Below are positions 50,167 through 58,997 of a stretch of DNA of 64,000 nucleotides, in pieces. The notes below the pieces were generated by a model that worked only from the letters and a program-made list of their open reading frames with translations, was not told the origin of the DNA and ran no database searches. Within the stretch, counting starts at the first letter, position 1, and the number at the start of each line of letters is the position of its first letter. The position numbers were made by a program, and so were the translations under genes. Source of the DNA: Bacillota bacterium (lineage in GTDB: Bacteria; Bacillota; DSM-12270; Thermacetogeniales; Thermacetogeniaceae); contig JARYLU010000002.1 of assembly GCA_029907475.1 (NCBI GenBank), positions 62,001-126,000 of the forward strand. The letters run 5' to 3'.

Positions 50167-50523
50167 ATGGGTGGAAATCAGAAGACCGACTACGGAAAGG
50201 TTGAAATCGCGCGCGAGGCTCTGGCCACAGTGGCCGGAGCGGCTGCCGTACGCTGTTACGGAATTGTGGGAATGGCCCCCCGGGGGCTGCGGCAGGGTGT
50301 TTTTGAGATTTTAGGAAAAGATTCCCTGGGCCAGGGCGTAGAGGTCAAGATAGAAGGAGAAGAGATTAAAGTTGAGCTATGGGTTGTCATGTGTTATGGT
50401 GTTAAAATTGCCGAGGTTGCTCATAACGTGATGGAGGCGGTATGTTACGAAATTGAAAAAATGACAGGCATGCGTGTTGCCGAGGTTAATGTTAATGTGG
50501 TAGGCATTAAGGTTTTTAAGTAG
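50167..50523 (+). CDS. Asp23/Gls24 family envelope stress protein
   Basis: 118 residues of the Asp23 fold, with EIAREALATVAGAAAVRCYGIVG split across residues 12-36 and the C-terminal GMRVAEVNVNVVGI. These soluble proteins are tied to envelope stress and often precede the DhaL-domain kinase gene. ATG 50167 follows GAGGAGG. The fakA-like gene starts 17 bases after its stop. Confidence 0.9.
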   Translation: MGGNQKTDYGKVEIAREALATVAGAAAVRCYGIVGMAPRGLRQGVFEILGKDSLGQGVEVKIEGEEIKVELWVVMCYGVKIAEVAHNVMEAVCYEIEKMTGMRVAEVNVNVVGIKVFK

Positions 50524-50540
50524 TGTAAGGAGGAAAAGGA

Positions 50541-52175
50541 TTGGATCTGGAGGGTGTGACTGGGGAACAGGTAAAACAAATTTTTGAAGGTGGTTTCGCG
50601 TTCCTTGCCGAGCAACAGAAAGAAATTGACAGGCTAAATGTTTTCCCGGTTCCCGATGGTGATACAGGCCGTAATATGTATCTTACCATGGCAGCTGCAG
50701 TTAAAGAAGTATATAAAGTTAACACATCAGGCATCGGTAAAGTTGGTGAGGCACTGGCAAAAGGTTCCCTGATGGGCGCGCGCGGTAATTCAGGTGTCAT
50801 CTTATCCCAGCTCATTCGCGGCCTTGCGGATGCGGTGAAAGGAAAAGAAAAAATTACGTTTCAGGAATTTGCAAAAGCCTGGCAAACTGCGGTTTCAACT
50901 GCTTACAGGGCTGTAATCATGCCTGTAGAAGGCACGATGTTAACCGTAGCCCGGGGAGTCGCGCGGGGAATTAACGAAACTGCGACAACTGCAAGGGATT
51001 TAGGGGAGATTCTGGCACAGGCAATCCAAAGAGGTTCTGAAGCCCTTCAACGCACCCCGGACCTGCTTCCTGTCTTAAAAAAGGCGGGAGTTGTCGATGC
51101 AGGAGGAAAAGGATTGCTCGTCATCCTTGAGGGTGGCTTAAGGGCGCTGCGCGACGGGGGACTGTCCCCGCTGGACGCCAGGGTAAGTTTGACTTCCGAA
51201 CAAGGCCTGCTCCAAACCGAAGGAGATTTCACGTATCTTTACTGTGTCGAATTTTTATTGCGGGGAAAAACATTCTTAAAGAACCAACTTCAAACCTGTC
51301 TTCAGGATTTAGGTGACAGCCTGATCATCGGAGATAGTGGGGATTTAATCAGGGTTCACATCCATACAAATCACCCAGGGAAGGTTTTAGAATCCTGCCT
51401 TCAACTCGGAACACTTCATAATATTCAAATTAACAATATGAGAGACCAGTGGGAGGAGACTCGGCAAGCCAGTGAGACAGTTCGACTACCGCAGGTCGGT
51501 ACCGAAAAGGAACAGGAGCAGATAGGGATTGTTGCGGTGGCGCCAGGGGAAGGGCTGAAAAACATTTTTTTAAATATGGGAGTCCATCAAATAATCGAGG
51601 GCGGCCAGACGATGAATCCACCTGTTGAGGAATTTGTGAAGGCTATTGAGAAGGTACCGGCTCCGCAGGTACTGGTTCTTCCGAATAATAAAAATTTAAT
51701 TTTAGCTGCCGAACAGGCAAAGCATTTTGTTAACCGCACCGTTGAGGTTATTCCTTCCCGCAGTATCCCCGCAGGGATCGCTGCGCTTTTGGGTTTTAGC
51801 CCTTCATCTTCTCTCCAAGAAAACAGGGAAAAGATGACTCAATGTTTAAATCAGGTTAAGGTCGGGGAAGTTACATACGCGGTTCGTGATGCCACTTCTT
51901 CAAAGGATGTTCTCATTAAGGAGGGTGACTTGCTCGGACTGTATGGGGGAGAAATTGTTTCCGCCGGGTCTTCGTTAGAACATGTTATTCTTGAGTTGCT
52001 GGAGAAGATCGTTGATGAAGGGGATGAGTTGATCACTCTTTATGCGGGGGCAGATGTTACCGCCGAAGAGGCCGAAAGAATTGCTGCGCAAGTCCGTACT
52101 CGACACGCCCAGCTGGAAATTGAGCTTTACTCCGGAGGTCAGCCGGTATATTATTTTTTGATTAGTGTCGAGTAG
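50541..52175 (+). CDS. fakA: DhaL/DegV-associated kinase, fatty acid kinase FakA-like
   Basis: 544 residues. The N-terminal DhaL (DAK2) nucleotide domain (about 1-200) has NVFPVPDGDTGRNMYLTM with the metal-binding aspartates and ARGNSGVILSQL. The C-terminal half is the FakA middle and FakB-binding region. Relatives phosphorylate fatty acids presented by FakB (DegV family) for phospholipid synthesis. No fakB gene is in the window. TTG start 50541 follows AAGGAGGAAAAGG. It precedes recG, the conserved order. Confidence 0.85.
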   Translation: MDLEGVTGEQVKQIFEGGFAFLAEQQKEIDRLNVFPVPDGDTGRNMYLTMAAAVKEVYKVNTSGIGKVGEALAKGSLMGARGNSGVILSQLIRGLADAVKGKEKITFQEFAKAWQTAVSTAYRAVIMPVEGTMLTVARGVARGINETATTARDLGEILAQAIQRGSEALQRTPDLLPVLKKAGVVDAGGKGLLVILEGGLRALRDGGLSPLDARVSLTSEQGLLQTEGDFTYLYCVEFLLRGKTFLKNQLQTCLQDLGDSLIIGDSGDLIRVHIHTNHPGKVLESCLQLGTLHNIQINNMRDQWEETRQASETVRLPQVGTEKEQEQIGIVAVAPGEGLKNIFLNMGVHQIIEGGQTMNPPVEEFVKAIEKVPAPQVLVLPNNKNLILAAEQAKHFVNRTVEVIPSRSIPAGIAALLGFSPSSSLQENREKMTQCLNQVKVGEVTYAVRDATSSKDVLIKEGDLLGLYGGEIVSAGSSLEHVILELLEKIVDEGDELITLYAGADVTAEEAERIAAQVRTRHAQLEIELYSGGQPVYYFLISVE

Positions 52176-52192
52176 AAAGGAATGAAACTGAG

Positions 52193-54282
52193 ATGAAACC
52201 GGGGTAGAACTAAGAAAGGCGAAGGCGAAACCTGAGTCGCTGACTGCGCAGCAGCTTGGTTTAATTAAAATTACTGAACTACCCCAAATTGGGGAGAGTC
52301 GTGCCAGGTTTCTTAACAAGCTCGGGATTCAATCCTTATTTGATTTACTTTACTATCTTCCCCGGCGCTACGAAGACAGGCGTTTGCTTCCCGCGCTAGC
52401 AGCTTTAAAACCGGGCGAAGTAGGTACCGTTAAAGGCTTCATCAGCAGCGTTGAAGAACTTTCTACAAAACGTGGGTTTTCCGTCTTAAGAGTTGAATTA
52501 AAAGATGGTTCGGGCTGCGCAACAGCCATCTGGTTCAATCAGCCCTTTTTAAGAAAAGTATTTCGGAAGGGTTTGCCCCTTACCGTGACAGGAAAGGCGG
52601 AACGCACTCTTTTCGCCAGTGAAATTGTGGTTGCGGATTACGAAGTCGGAAATAGCAAGATGCCTGTTCATACCGGCCGCATTGTTCCGGTTTATGGTGC
52701 AAGTGAGGAATTAAGCCAGCGCGTTTTGCGGCGTCTGATGTTTCAGTGTATCAAGACTTATGCAAGACGGGCGCGAGATCTTCTTCCTCTTGAACTTAAA
52801 GATACCTTGAACCTGCTCCCTCTTTCCGAAGCCCTCTTTGAGATCCATTTCCCCAGCGATTTTGAGTTGCTAGAAAGAGCGCGCGAGCGTTTGGTCTTCG
52901 AAGAGCTTTTTTTATATCAAATCGGTTTATTGAGAATCCAGAATACAATTAAGAAAAAAGGGGCCCGGCACCTCCCAAAGACCGAGCTGCCCGAAAAGTT
53001 TCTCGCCTCCTTACCATTTTCCTTAACGCCGGCCCAACTTCGGGTAATTGGAGAGATCAAACAAGATTTAAGCAGTGAGCGGAGGATGTACCGCTTGCTC
53101 CAGGGTGACGTCGGGTGCGGAAAAACTGTTGTGGCGTTATATGCACTTTTTACAGTTGTTGCGGCGGGCTGCCAGGGGGTGCTGATGGCACCTACTGAAG
53201 TTTTGGCCGAACAACATTACCTCGCACTGCGGCGGTTTGCAACACTGTTAGGTGTGCGCGTTGCAATCCTGACCGGTTCCCTCTCCAAGCGGGAGCGGAA
53301 AAACTATTTGAGTCAACTGAGGGAGGGCCAAATTGAGATTGTTGTCGGGACACACGCCCTCCTTGAAGAAGAGGTTATTTTCAATAATCTGGGTCTCATT
53401 GTCATTGACGAGCAACACCGTTTTGGAGTTCAGCAGCGCGATCTTTTACTGGCAAAAGCACCTGCGGCAGATGTTTTGGTAATGACGGCAACTCCGATCC
53501 CCCGGAGCCTTGCCCTTACCGTTTACGGCGATCTGGATCTCTCGGTGATTGACCAGTTGCCTCCGGGAAGACAAGGTATAAAAACCTACTTTCTTCCAGG
53601 GCATGAAAAACGAAAGGTTTATCAATTTCTTAAAAGAGAGCTGGAGACCGGTCGCCAGGCCTACGTAGTTTGTCCCCTTATCGAAGAATCGGAAAAAATA
53701 GCAGTAGATGCTGCAGTCAAGCGGGCCGCAGAACTGGCCGGGGAATTTCCTGAATACCGGGTCGGGCTCTTACATGGGAGGCTTAAAATTGGAGAAAAGG
53801 AACATATCATGGATGCTTTTCGAAAAGGGGAAATCGGAATCCTGGTAGCTACTTCTGTGATTGAAGTCGGAATTGATGTTCCAAACGCTTCTCTCATTAT
53901 TATTGAAGGTGCCGAAAGATTTGGTCTTGCCCAGCTACATCAACTTCGCGGCCGTGTAGGAAGAGGGAGAGCCGCAGCCTTTTGCGTCCTGATCGGTAAT
54001 CCCCAAACCCAGGAGGCCAGAGAGCGAATTAAAACTCTTTTAAAATATCAGAATGGATTCCAGGTGGCCGAAAAAGATTTGCATTTACGGGGGCCCGGGG
54101 AATTAATGGGAACAAGGCAGCACGGCCTTTCCGACTTTCGTGTGGTAGATATCTTTAGGGACGGCCCTCTTTTAGAAAAAAGCAAGGAAATTGCCCGCTC
54201 TTATTTAAAAACAATTGGTCGAGAAATTCAAGACGAAGTTAGTTTCCGTTTCCCTTCACTGATGAATTCGCTTAAATTCTAA
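52193..54282 (+). pseudogene. recG: ATP-dependent DNA helicase RecG with apparent frameshift near its start
   Basis: The open frame from TTG 52384 gives 632 residues including Walker A GDVGCGKT, DEQHRFG and TATPIPRS, and the C-terminal LRGRVGRGR. The same frame upstream (52204-52383) has no start but clearly encodes more RecG: LPQIGESRARFLNKLGI and LLYYLPRRYEDR. ATG 52193 opens MKPG and stops after four codons at TAG 52205. One more G in the GGGG run at 52201-52204 would join it to the long frame and give about 696 residues, normal for RecG. This is a real frameshift, a sequencing slip, or use of a rare start. Otherwise the gene looks intact. Confidence 0.85.
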
Positions 54283-54321
54283 ATTTTACCAAATATAGAA
54301 CAATAAGGATTACTAGTATGA

Positions 54322-54354
54322 AAGCCTCGTTTCTTTAAGAACGGAGGCTTTTTT
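54322..54354 (+). terminator. Intrinsic terminator after recG
   Basis: AAGCCTC (54322-54328) pairs with GAGGCTT (54344-54350), extended by GTT/AAC with one bulged base, followed by six T. Confidence 0.88.
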
Positions 54355-54440
54355 GGTTTGATCTTACTGGTATTAATCTTGTTATTTCGTTCAAACTAGA
54401 TAATGAAAAACGAAAAAGGTTTGCCGGGAAATTACTGTTA

Positions 54441-54469
54441 GGATAAAAAAGTTTTTGTGCACAATACTA
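54441..54469 (+). promoter_or_regulatory. Possible sigma-G promoter of the SASP genes
   Basis: GGATA (54441-54445) and AATACTA (54463-54469) lie 17 bases apart. Each differs by one base from the sigma-G pattern (GHATR, CATNHTA). The spacing equals that of the better match before gpr, and the genes are of a sigma-G class. Confidence 0.45.
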
Positions 54470-54494
54470 ATAAATAAAGAAAGGAGGGATTAAG

Positions 54495-54758
54495 ATGGGT
54501 ACAGGTCAAAAGCGGAACAAGCTGCTTGTCCCGGAAGCGAATCAGGCAATGTACCAGTTTAAACACGAAATAGCCCGGGAAATCGGTATCGAAAATCAGA
54601 TCCAGGGTGGTTACTGGGGATACATTTCGTCCCGGGATTGCGGTGCCGTTGGAGGAAACATGGTTCGAAGGATGATCCAGACTGTTGAACAGTCCTTTGC
54701 ACAGCAGGGTAGCCCGGTTAACCTCACTACCAGAACCGGTCTCCAGCAGACGAGGTAA
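54495..54758 (+). CDS. Alpha/beta-type small acid-soluble spore protein
   Basis: 87 residues. The family core is clear: LLVPEANQAMYQFKHEIA, the germination-protease cleavage neighbourhood EIAREIGI near residue 30, and GAVGGNMVRRMIQ near 53-65. These proteins coat spore DNA and protect it from UV and heat, then are degraded on germination. ATG 54495 follows AAAGGAGGG. It is nearly identical over residues 1-65 to the next gene; the C-terminal tails differ. Confidence 0.95.
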   Translation: MGTGQKRNKLLVPEANQAMYQFKHEIAREIGIENQIQGGYWGYISSRDCGAVGGNMVRRMIQTVEQSFAQQGSPVNLTTRTGLQQTR

Positions 54759-54795
54759 ATTGTGAAAATAATCGTATCGAAAGGAGGGATATCGA

Positions 54796-55035
54796 ATGGG
54801 AACCGGTCAGAAAAGGAACCGCCTGCTCGTCCCTGAAGCTAACCAGGCCATGTATCAGTTCAAGTATGAACTGGCAAAAGAAATCGGTATCGAAAACCAA
54901 ATTCAGGGCGGATACTGGGGATATATTTCAGCCCGTGATTGTGGGGCGGTTGGGGGTAACATGGTACGGCGTATGATTCAGCAGTATGAGCAATCTTTAG
55001 CCGGACAGACCCCGCAACAAACACCCCAACTTTAA
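54796..55035 (+). CDS. Alpha/beta-type small acid-soluble spore protein (tandem paralogue)
   Basis: 79 residues, same core as the preceding gene (MGTGQKRNRLLVPEANQAMY, then ELAKEIGIENQIQGGYWG). The ribosome binding site AAAGGAGGGAT is also duplicated. Only 37 bases separate the genes, so they are probably co-transcribed. The copies differ at many synonymous positions, so the duplication is not very recent. A terminator follows. Confidence 0.95.
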   Translation: MGTGQKRNRLLVPEANQAMYQFKYELAKEIGIENQIQGGYWGYISARDCGAVGGNMVRRMIQQYEQSLAGQTPQQTPQL

Positions 55036-55097
55036 ACCCAAACTACTCCTTAATTAAGTTAAAATGGCTAAAGTGATCTTTTCGAGGTTATTTACCT

Positions 55098-55128
55098 GAG
55101 GCGGACCAGGCGTCCGCCTCCTTTTTTT
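55098..55128 (+). terminator. Intrinsic terminator after the SASP genes
   Basis: GAGGCGGAC (55098-55106) and GTCCGCCTC (55112-55120) form nine pairs with a five-base loop, followed by seven T (55122-55128). It separates the SASP pair from convergent gpr; the minus-strand side lacks a T run, so it serves mainly the plus strand. Confidence 0.9.
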
Positions 55129-55137
55129 AACATTTTT

Positions 55138-56103
55138 TTAACATAATAAGGCTTCGAGATCTTCTTCCGCAACATCCGGGTGGAGGGCAAGAGTAATTCC
55201 CCTTGATATTGTCCGCCCTGCATTTAAAATTAACTCGTCAATTTCCCGGGGTGTCACAATTAAATTGCCTTGAAAAGGACCTAGAAGTTCTTCAATAATT
55301 TCATTGGCAAGAAGAGGGTTTAAAAAACGATCTCCTCTTGTAAATTTCCTATGGTAGTTTTCTAAAGTTACCCGTGCAATCATTGCCGCGTTCACGACAG
55401 TAGGAACACCTATTGCAATTACAGGAACTCCCATCGTATCATGGTTTATGCCCATTCGTTTGTTATTAACACCGGAACCTGGTGCAATCCCGGTATCGCC
55501 AATTTGAATGGTTGTTCCCAGGCGGGAGATGTTAGTTGCTGCCAGGGCATCGATGGTAATGATAACATCTGGCCGGATTTTTTCTACAATTCCTTTGATC
55601 ATTTCTGCAGTTTCAATTCCAGTAATCCCCAGTACGCCTGGTGCAAAGGCACAGACTGAGCGATAATTTTCTACCATTTGCGGCATGTAAAGATGGAGGT
55701 GGCGGGTAACAAGCGAATACTTAATAACTGTCGGACCTAACGCATCAGGGGTTGCCTGCCAGTTTCCCAAACCGATTAAGAAAACCATTGCCTTTTCAGA
55801 AATTTTTAACAAATCTCTTAAATTTTGTGCGAGAACCTCGGCAACATTTATTTGTACGTCGGGGGATTTAAATTTAAGATCTGGTGCTTCTATCGTGATA
55901 TAAGTTCCTTGCGGTTTTCCCATAATTGATTCCGCTTGTTTATTCAAGATTTTAATTTTTGTAACCGTACCAAAGGAAAAACTTTGTTTTTCTTCACTCA
56001 CGCCGGGAATTTCCTGGCCCGTTGTACCCCGAATTAAATCCCTTGCTTCCAGCGCAAGGTCGATGTTTATTTCGAAAGAATTCACGAAATTAAGGATTTC
56101 CAT
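55138..56103 (-). CDS. gpr: Germination protease (GPR) acting on spore SASPs
   Basis: About 321 residues of the A25 protease family, an aspartic-type enzyme made as a zymogen that self-cleaves near its N-terminus. Conserved blocks include LGNWQATPDALGP, ALAATNISRLGTTIQIGDTG (in part) and the GSGVNNKR segment. It starts SASP breakdown at germination. ATG 56103 is preceded by GGGAGCG; the in-frame ATG 56118 would add five residues. Placement beside its own substrates' genes is striking but seen in related Clostridia. Confidence 0.95.
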   Translation of the reverse strand: MEILNFVNSFEINIDLALEARDLIRGTTGQEIPGVSEEKQSFSFGTVTKIKILNKQAESIMGKPQGTYITIEAPDLKFKSPDVQINVAEVLAQNLRDLLKISEKAMVFLIGLGNWQATPDALGPTVIKYSLVTRHLHLYMPQMVENYRSVCAFAPGVLGITGIETAEMIKGIVEKIRPDVIITIDALAATNISRLGTTIQIGDTGIAPGSGVNNKRMGINHDTMGVPVIAIGVPTVVNAAMIARVTLENYHRKFTRGDRFLNPLLANEIIEELLGPFQGNLIVTPREIDELILNAGRTISRGITLALHPDVAEEDLEALLC

Positions 56104-56141
56104 TAAGCTCGCTCCCATTTCTTATAAAAACTACCCGTCTT

Positions 56142-56170
56142 TAAGATGAGCAGTTTCTTAAATTTTATAC
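56142..56170 (-). promoter_or_regulatory. Sigma-G/sigma-F-type promoter of gpr
   Basis: On the minus strand GTATA (complement of 56166-56170) and CATCTTA (complement of 56142-56148) are separated by 17 bases. Both fit the forespore consensus GHATR and CATNHTA exactly. In Bacillus gpr is a sigma-F and sigma-G gene. Confidence 0.7.
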
Positions 56171-56299
56171 AATTTACCATGAAAAATTTTTACGTTGGAG
56201 TTATTTCTATCAATAACAATTATTAAAAAATTTTAAAGGGTTTTTGTAAATGACCCAGAAAAATAACTGGAGGGGTAAAAAAACTGAGGTGAAGAGCCA

Positions 56300-56890
56300 A
56301 TGGACTGGTTGCCACAGTTGGACCGTTGTGATGACCTCGAACAATTGAAGGAAATGTCTCTGCAATGCCGGCGGTGCGGGCTACGGGAAAACGCGAGGGG
56401 AGTTGTTTTCGGTGAAGGGGACGCTTGCGCAACAATAATGTTTGTTGGGGAAGCACCTGGCGCCGATGAAGATCGCTTGGGTCGTCCTTTCGTAGGGACT
56501 GCAGGACAATTGCTGGACAAAATTTTAGCTGCTGCAGGGTTTGCCAGGGAAAGTGTCTATATAACAAATGTGGCCAAATGCCGGCCTCCGGACAACCGGT
56601 TGCCGAAGAAGGAAGAGGCGGAGGCCTGCTTTCCATATCTCATACGCCAAATCGAACTTATTCAACCCCGCATCCTTGTCTGTCTGGGAACTCTAGCGAC
56701 TCAGTATCTTGTTTACCGCGAGGCAAAAGTAGCGCTACTACGGGGACAGGTTTTTGAAAAAGGAGGAATTAAGATTATACCAACTTATCACCCTGCTGCT
56801 TTACTGCGGGATGCCAGCAAGAAAAAGTTGGTTTGGCAGGATTTTCAACACATTAAAGAACTATACGATCAGCTTGGGGGAAAAGCATGA
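56300..56890 (+). CDS. Family 4 uracil-DNA glycosylase ([4Fe-4S])
   Basis: 196 residues. Four iron-sulfur cysteines are in place: Cys23, Cys26, Cys94 and Cys110. Motif A is GEAPGADED (residues 50-58) and motif B is HPAALLR near 163, as in thermophile family 4 enzymes. It removes uracil from DNA that arises by cytosine deamination, which is frequent at high temperature. ATG 56300 follows GAGGTGAAG. Its stop overlaps the LysR start by four bases. Confidence 0.92.
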   Translation: MDWLPQLDRCDDLEQLKEMSLQCRRCGLRENARGVVFGEGDACATIMFVGEAPGADEDRLGRPFVGTAGQLLDKILAAAGFARESVYITNVAKCRPPDNRLPKKEEAEACFPYLIRQIELIQPRILVCLGTLATQYLVYREAKVALLRGQVFEKGGIKIIPTYHPAALLRDASKKKLVWQDFQHIKELYDQLGGKA

Positions 56891-57813
56891 ATTTCATGTG
56901 GTTGCATACTTTTAATATCATTGTTGAAAAGAAAAGTTTAACAAAAGCAGCGCGGGCTTTACATTTAACCCAACCTGCAGTAAGCAAACAGCTTCGGGGC
57001 TTAGAGCTGTATTACGGAACACCTTTATTTCACCGGACGACCCGCGAAGTGGAACTTACAGAAGCAGGAAAAATCGTTTATGAACATAGCAGAAGGGTCA
57101 TGGAGATGATTCAGAAGAGCCGGGAGGAAGTCCAGGTTTTGACAAGTACCGTTCGGGGGGAGCTTTTGCTTGGAGCAAGTACGATTCCGGGTGAATATAT
57201 TTTACCCGGCATTATCGGGCCGTTTCAGCAGTGTTACCCGGAGGTCAAAGTCAGGTTAGAAATCGGTGACAGCAGGGAAGTTGCAAGTAAGGTTTTGGAG
57301 GGGGAATTTGAGCTTGGGGTTACTGGTATATTTTTTAAGAATCCGACACTTCGGCAAGAACTTTTTTTCGAAGATGAGCTGGTGGTGATTGTTCCCTGTA
57401 AACACAGGTTTGCCGGCAGAGAAAACATAGGGTTGGAGGAAGTTCTCGAAGAACCAATGGTAGCGCGGGAAAGCGGTTCTGGAACTCGAACCGTAGTCGA
57501 AGGTAAGTTTGCGGCCCTTGGCATATCCCCTGCGGCATTAAAGATTAAAATGGAGATGGGGAGTAACGAGGCTGTACTAAATGCGGTTGCAGCGGGCCAC
57601 GGAATTTCGCTGATTTCTCTTCTGGCAGCGCGACCGCGCGCTCAGGCCGGGAAAATATTTTATCTCCGGATCGCGGACCTTCCGCTGAAACGCCCGTTGT
57701 ATTTTATTACCAGGAAAAACCGCGAGTCAAGTGTGCTCTTAAAAACCTTTCTCACTTTTGTAAAAAATAATCTGAAACAATTTTCCCAGGATCAGCAGGA
57801 ATTATTGAAATAG
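56887..57813 (+). CDS. LysR-family transcriptional regulator
   Basis: 308 residues. A winged helix-turn-helix covers residues 1-60 with AARALHLTQPAVSKQLRGLE (residues 21-40), and a two-lobed effector domain follows from about 88. It resembles the CysL/CbbR group. Effector and target are not apparent. It is translationally coupled with the glycosylase. The Ni/Co cluster downstream has its own promoter, so it is only possibly a target. Confidence 0.9.
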   Translation: MNFMWLHTFNIIVEKKSLTKAARALHLTQPAVSKQLRGLELYYGTPLFHRTTREVELTEAGKIVYEHSRRVMEMIQKSREEVQVLTSTVRGELLLGASTIPGEYILPGIIGPFQQCYPEVKVRLEIGDSREVASKVLEGEFELGVTGIFFKNPTLRQELFFEDELVVIVPCKHRFAGRENIGLEEVLEEPMVARESGSGTRTVVEGKFAALGISPAALKIKMEMGSNEAVLNAVAAGHGISLISLLAARPRAQAGKIFYLRIADLPLKRPLYFITRKNRESSVLLKTFLTFVKNNLKQFSQDQQELLK

Positions 57814-57833
57814 GAGAGAATATGTGATATGAT
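57805..57833 (+). promoter_or_regulatory. Sigma-A promoter of the cbiM cluster
   Basis: TTGAAA (57805-57810) and TATGAT (57828-57833) lie 17 bases apart. Transcription from about 57840 would start roughly 13 bases before the attenuator element at 57853. Confidence 0.75.
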
Positions 57834-57852
57834 AAATAAAAAAGGTTTGGAG

Positions 57853-57918
57853 ATGGGACCACGGAGGTTCCCTTGATCCTGCAGAAGCAGGACGGGATTC
57901 GTGGTTTTTTGTTTTTTT
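57853..57918 (+). promoter_or_regulatory. Attenuator element copy 1 (leader of cbiM)
   Basis: Fold A: GGGACC (57855-57860) pairs with GGTTCC (57866-57871) around loop ACGGA. Fold B: ACCACGGA (57858-57865) pairs with TTCGTGGT (57898-57905), enclosing a CCTGC/GCAGG hairpin, followed by a T run, an intrinsic terminator. The two cannot coexist. The same layout recurs at 59673, 60158 and 63266. The ATG at 57853 also opens a seven-codon frame. The signal that chooses the fold is unknown. Confidence 0.75.
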
Positions 57919-58002
57919 GTTGCGTGAGTAGAGAGTGGTGAGTGGTGGGTGGGTAGACTGCATGACTGGTTAAGAACTTATTAAGACAGGAGGTTTTAAG
58001 CT

Positions 58003-58641
58003 ATGCACATACCCGACGGGCTCCTTGATGCCAAAACCTGGGGAACCGCTTGGGTTTTAGGGGGGGCGGCGCTTGCTTATGGCGCCACCAAAACCAGAGA
58101 AAGGCTGCAAGAACGCCAGGTTCCTTTTATGGGGGTAATGGCTGCCTTTATTTTTGCGGCCCAGATGGTTAATTTTCCCATTGCCGGTGGTACTTCAGGC
58201 CATCTTTTAGGTGCTGTTTTAGCCGCCATTCTCCTGGGCCCCTGGACGGCGAGCATTATCATGGCTACCATTCTCGCTTTGCAGGCCTTTGTTTTCCTGG
58301 ATGGCGGAGTTACCGCATTGGGAGCAAATATCTTGAATATGGCCGTGGTCGCTCCTTTTGCGGGTTACTGGACCTACCGGTTAATTCAGCGGGTTTGGAA
58401 TAACCGTACAGGAACCCTTGTAGCTACCTTTAGCGCGGCCTGGTTTTCAGTAGTCCTTGCAGCAGGGGCTTGCGCCTTTGAGCTTGCCTTTTCCGGAATG
58501 GTTCCCCTGCGTGTTGTACTTCCTGCCATGCTTGGCTGGCACGTGCTCATCGGGATTGGGGAAGCTGTAATTACAACAGTTGTGGTTGGTTATTTAACCC
58601 AGGTACGAGCCGACCTGGTATACGAAACTGCTAAGGTGTAA
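58003..58641 (+). CDS. cbiM: CbiM/NikM-type cobalt or nickel ECF transporter substrate component
   Basis: 212 residues with six or so membrane helices. The N-terminus MHIPDGLL places the metal-binding His2 exactly as in CbiM and NikM, where the amino group and His2 chelate Ni2+ or Co2+. The conserved HLLGAVLAAILLGPW segment lies near residue 67. ATG 58003 follows GACAGGAGG. The next gene is CbiN-like, but no CbiQ or CbiO gene follows. The neighbouring cooT suggests nickel, which is inference. Confidence 0.92.
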   Translation: MHIPDGLLDAKTWGTAWVLGGAALAYGATKTRERLQERQVPFMGVMAAFIFAAQMVNFPIAGGTSGHLLGAVLAAILLGPWTASIIMATILALQAFVFLDGGVTALGANILNMAVVAPFAGYWTYRLIQRVWNNRTGTLVATFSAAWFSVVLAAGACAFELAFSGMVPLRVVLPAMLGWHVLIGIGEAVITTVVVGYLTQVRADLVYETAKV

Positions 58642-58655
58642 GCGGGGTGAAGATA

Positions 58656-58985
58656 ATGCGAAAAGAGGTCTGGATTTTGCTCATACTGGCGGTATTAATC
58701 GCTTTGTTCTTGAGCCCTTTTGCTTCACCTTTTCCCGATGGACTGGAAAGGGTGGCCGAAGATAAGGGATTTCTGGAAAAAAGCGAAGGAAAAGAAATAA
58801 TTAACTCTCCAATTCCCGATTACATTTTTCCAGGCATTACCAATGAAAAGGTAGCAACGGCAGTGGCGGGAATTGTTGGGACACTTCTTACCTTAACCGT
58901 TGCGTACGGGATCGCTGTCTTGATTAAAGGCCGCGCGGCATCAAAACAGGAGATCCAGGAACGGCATGAACAGGTTAGCAGTTAA
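58656..58985 (+). CDS. PDGLE-domain protein (CbiN/NikN-like)
   Basis: About 109 residues with two membrane helices (about 4-20 and 62-85). The FPDGLERVAED motif between them defines the PDGLE domain, which in many genomes is either a stand-alone CbiN-like subunit or fused to CbiM. It probably forms the metal-entry complex with CbiM. I prefer ATG 58656 to the in-frame GTG 58647; the difference is three residues. Confidence 0.85.
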   Translation: MRKEVWILLILAVLIALFLSPFASPFPDGLERVAEDKGFLEKSEGKEIINSPIPDYIFPGITNEKVATAVAGIVGTLLTLTVAYGIAVLIKGRAASKQEIQERHEQVSS

Positions 58986-58997
58986 CAGGGTGAGATG

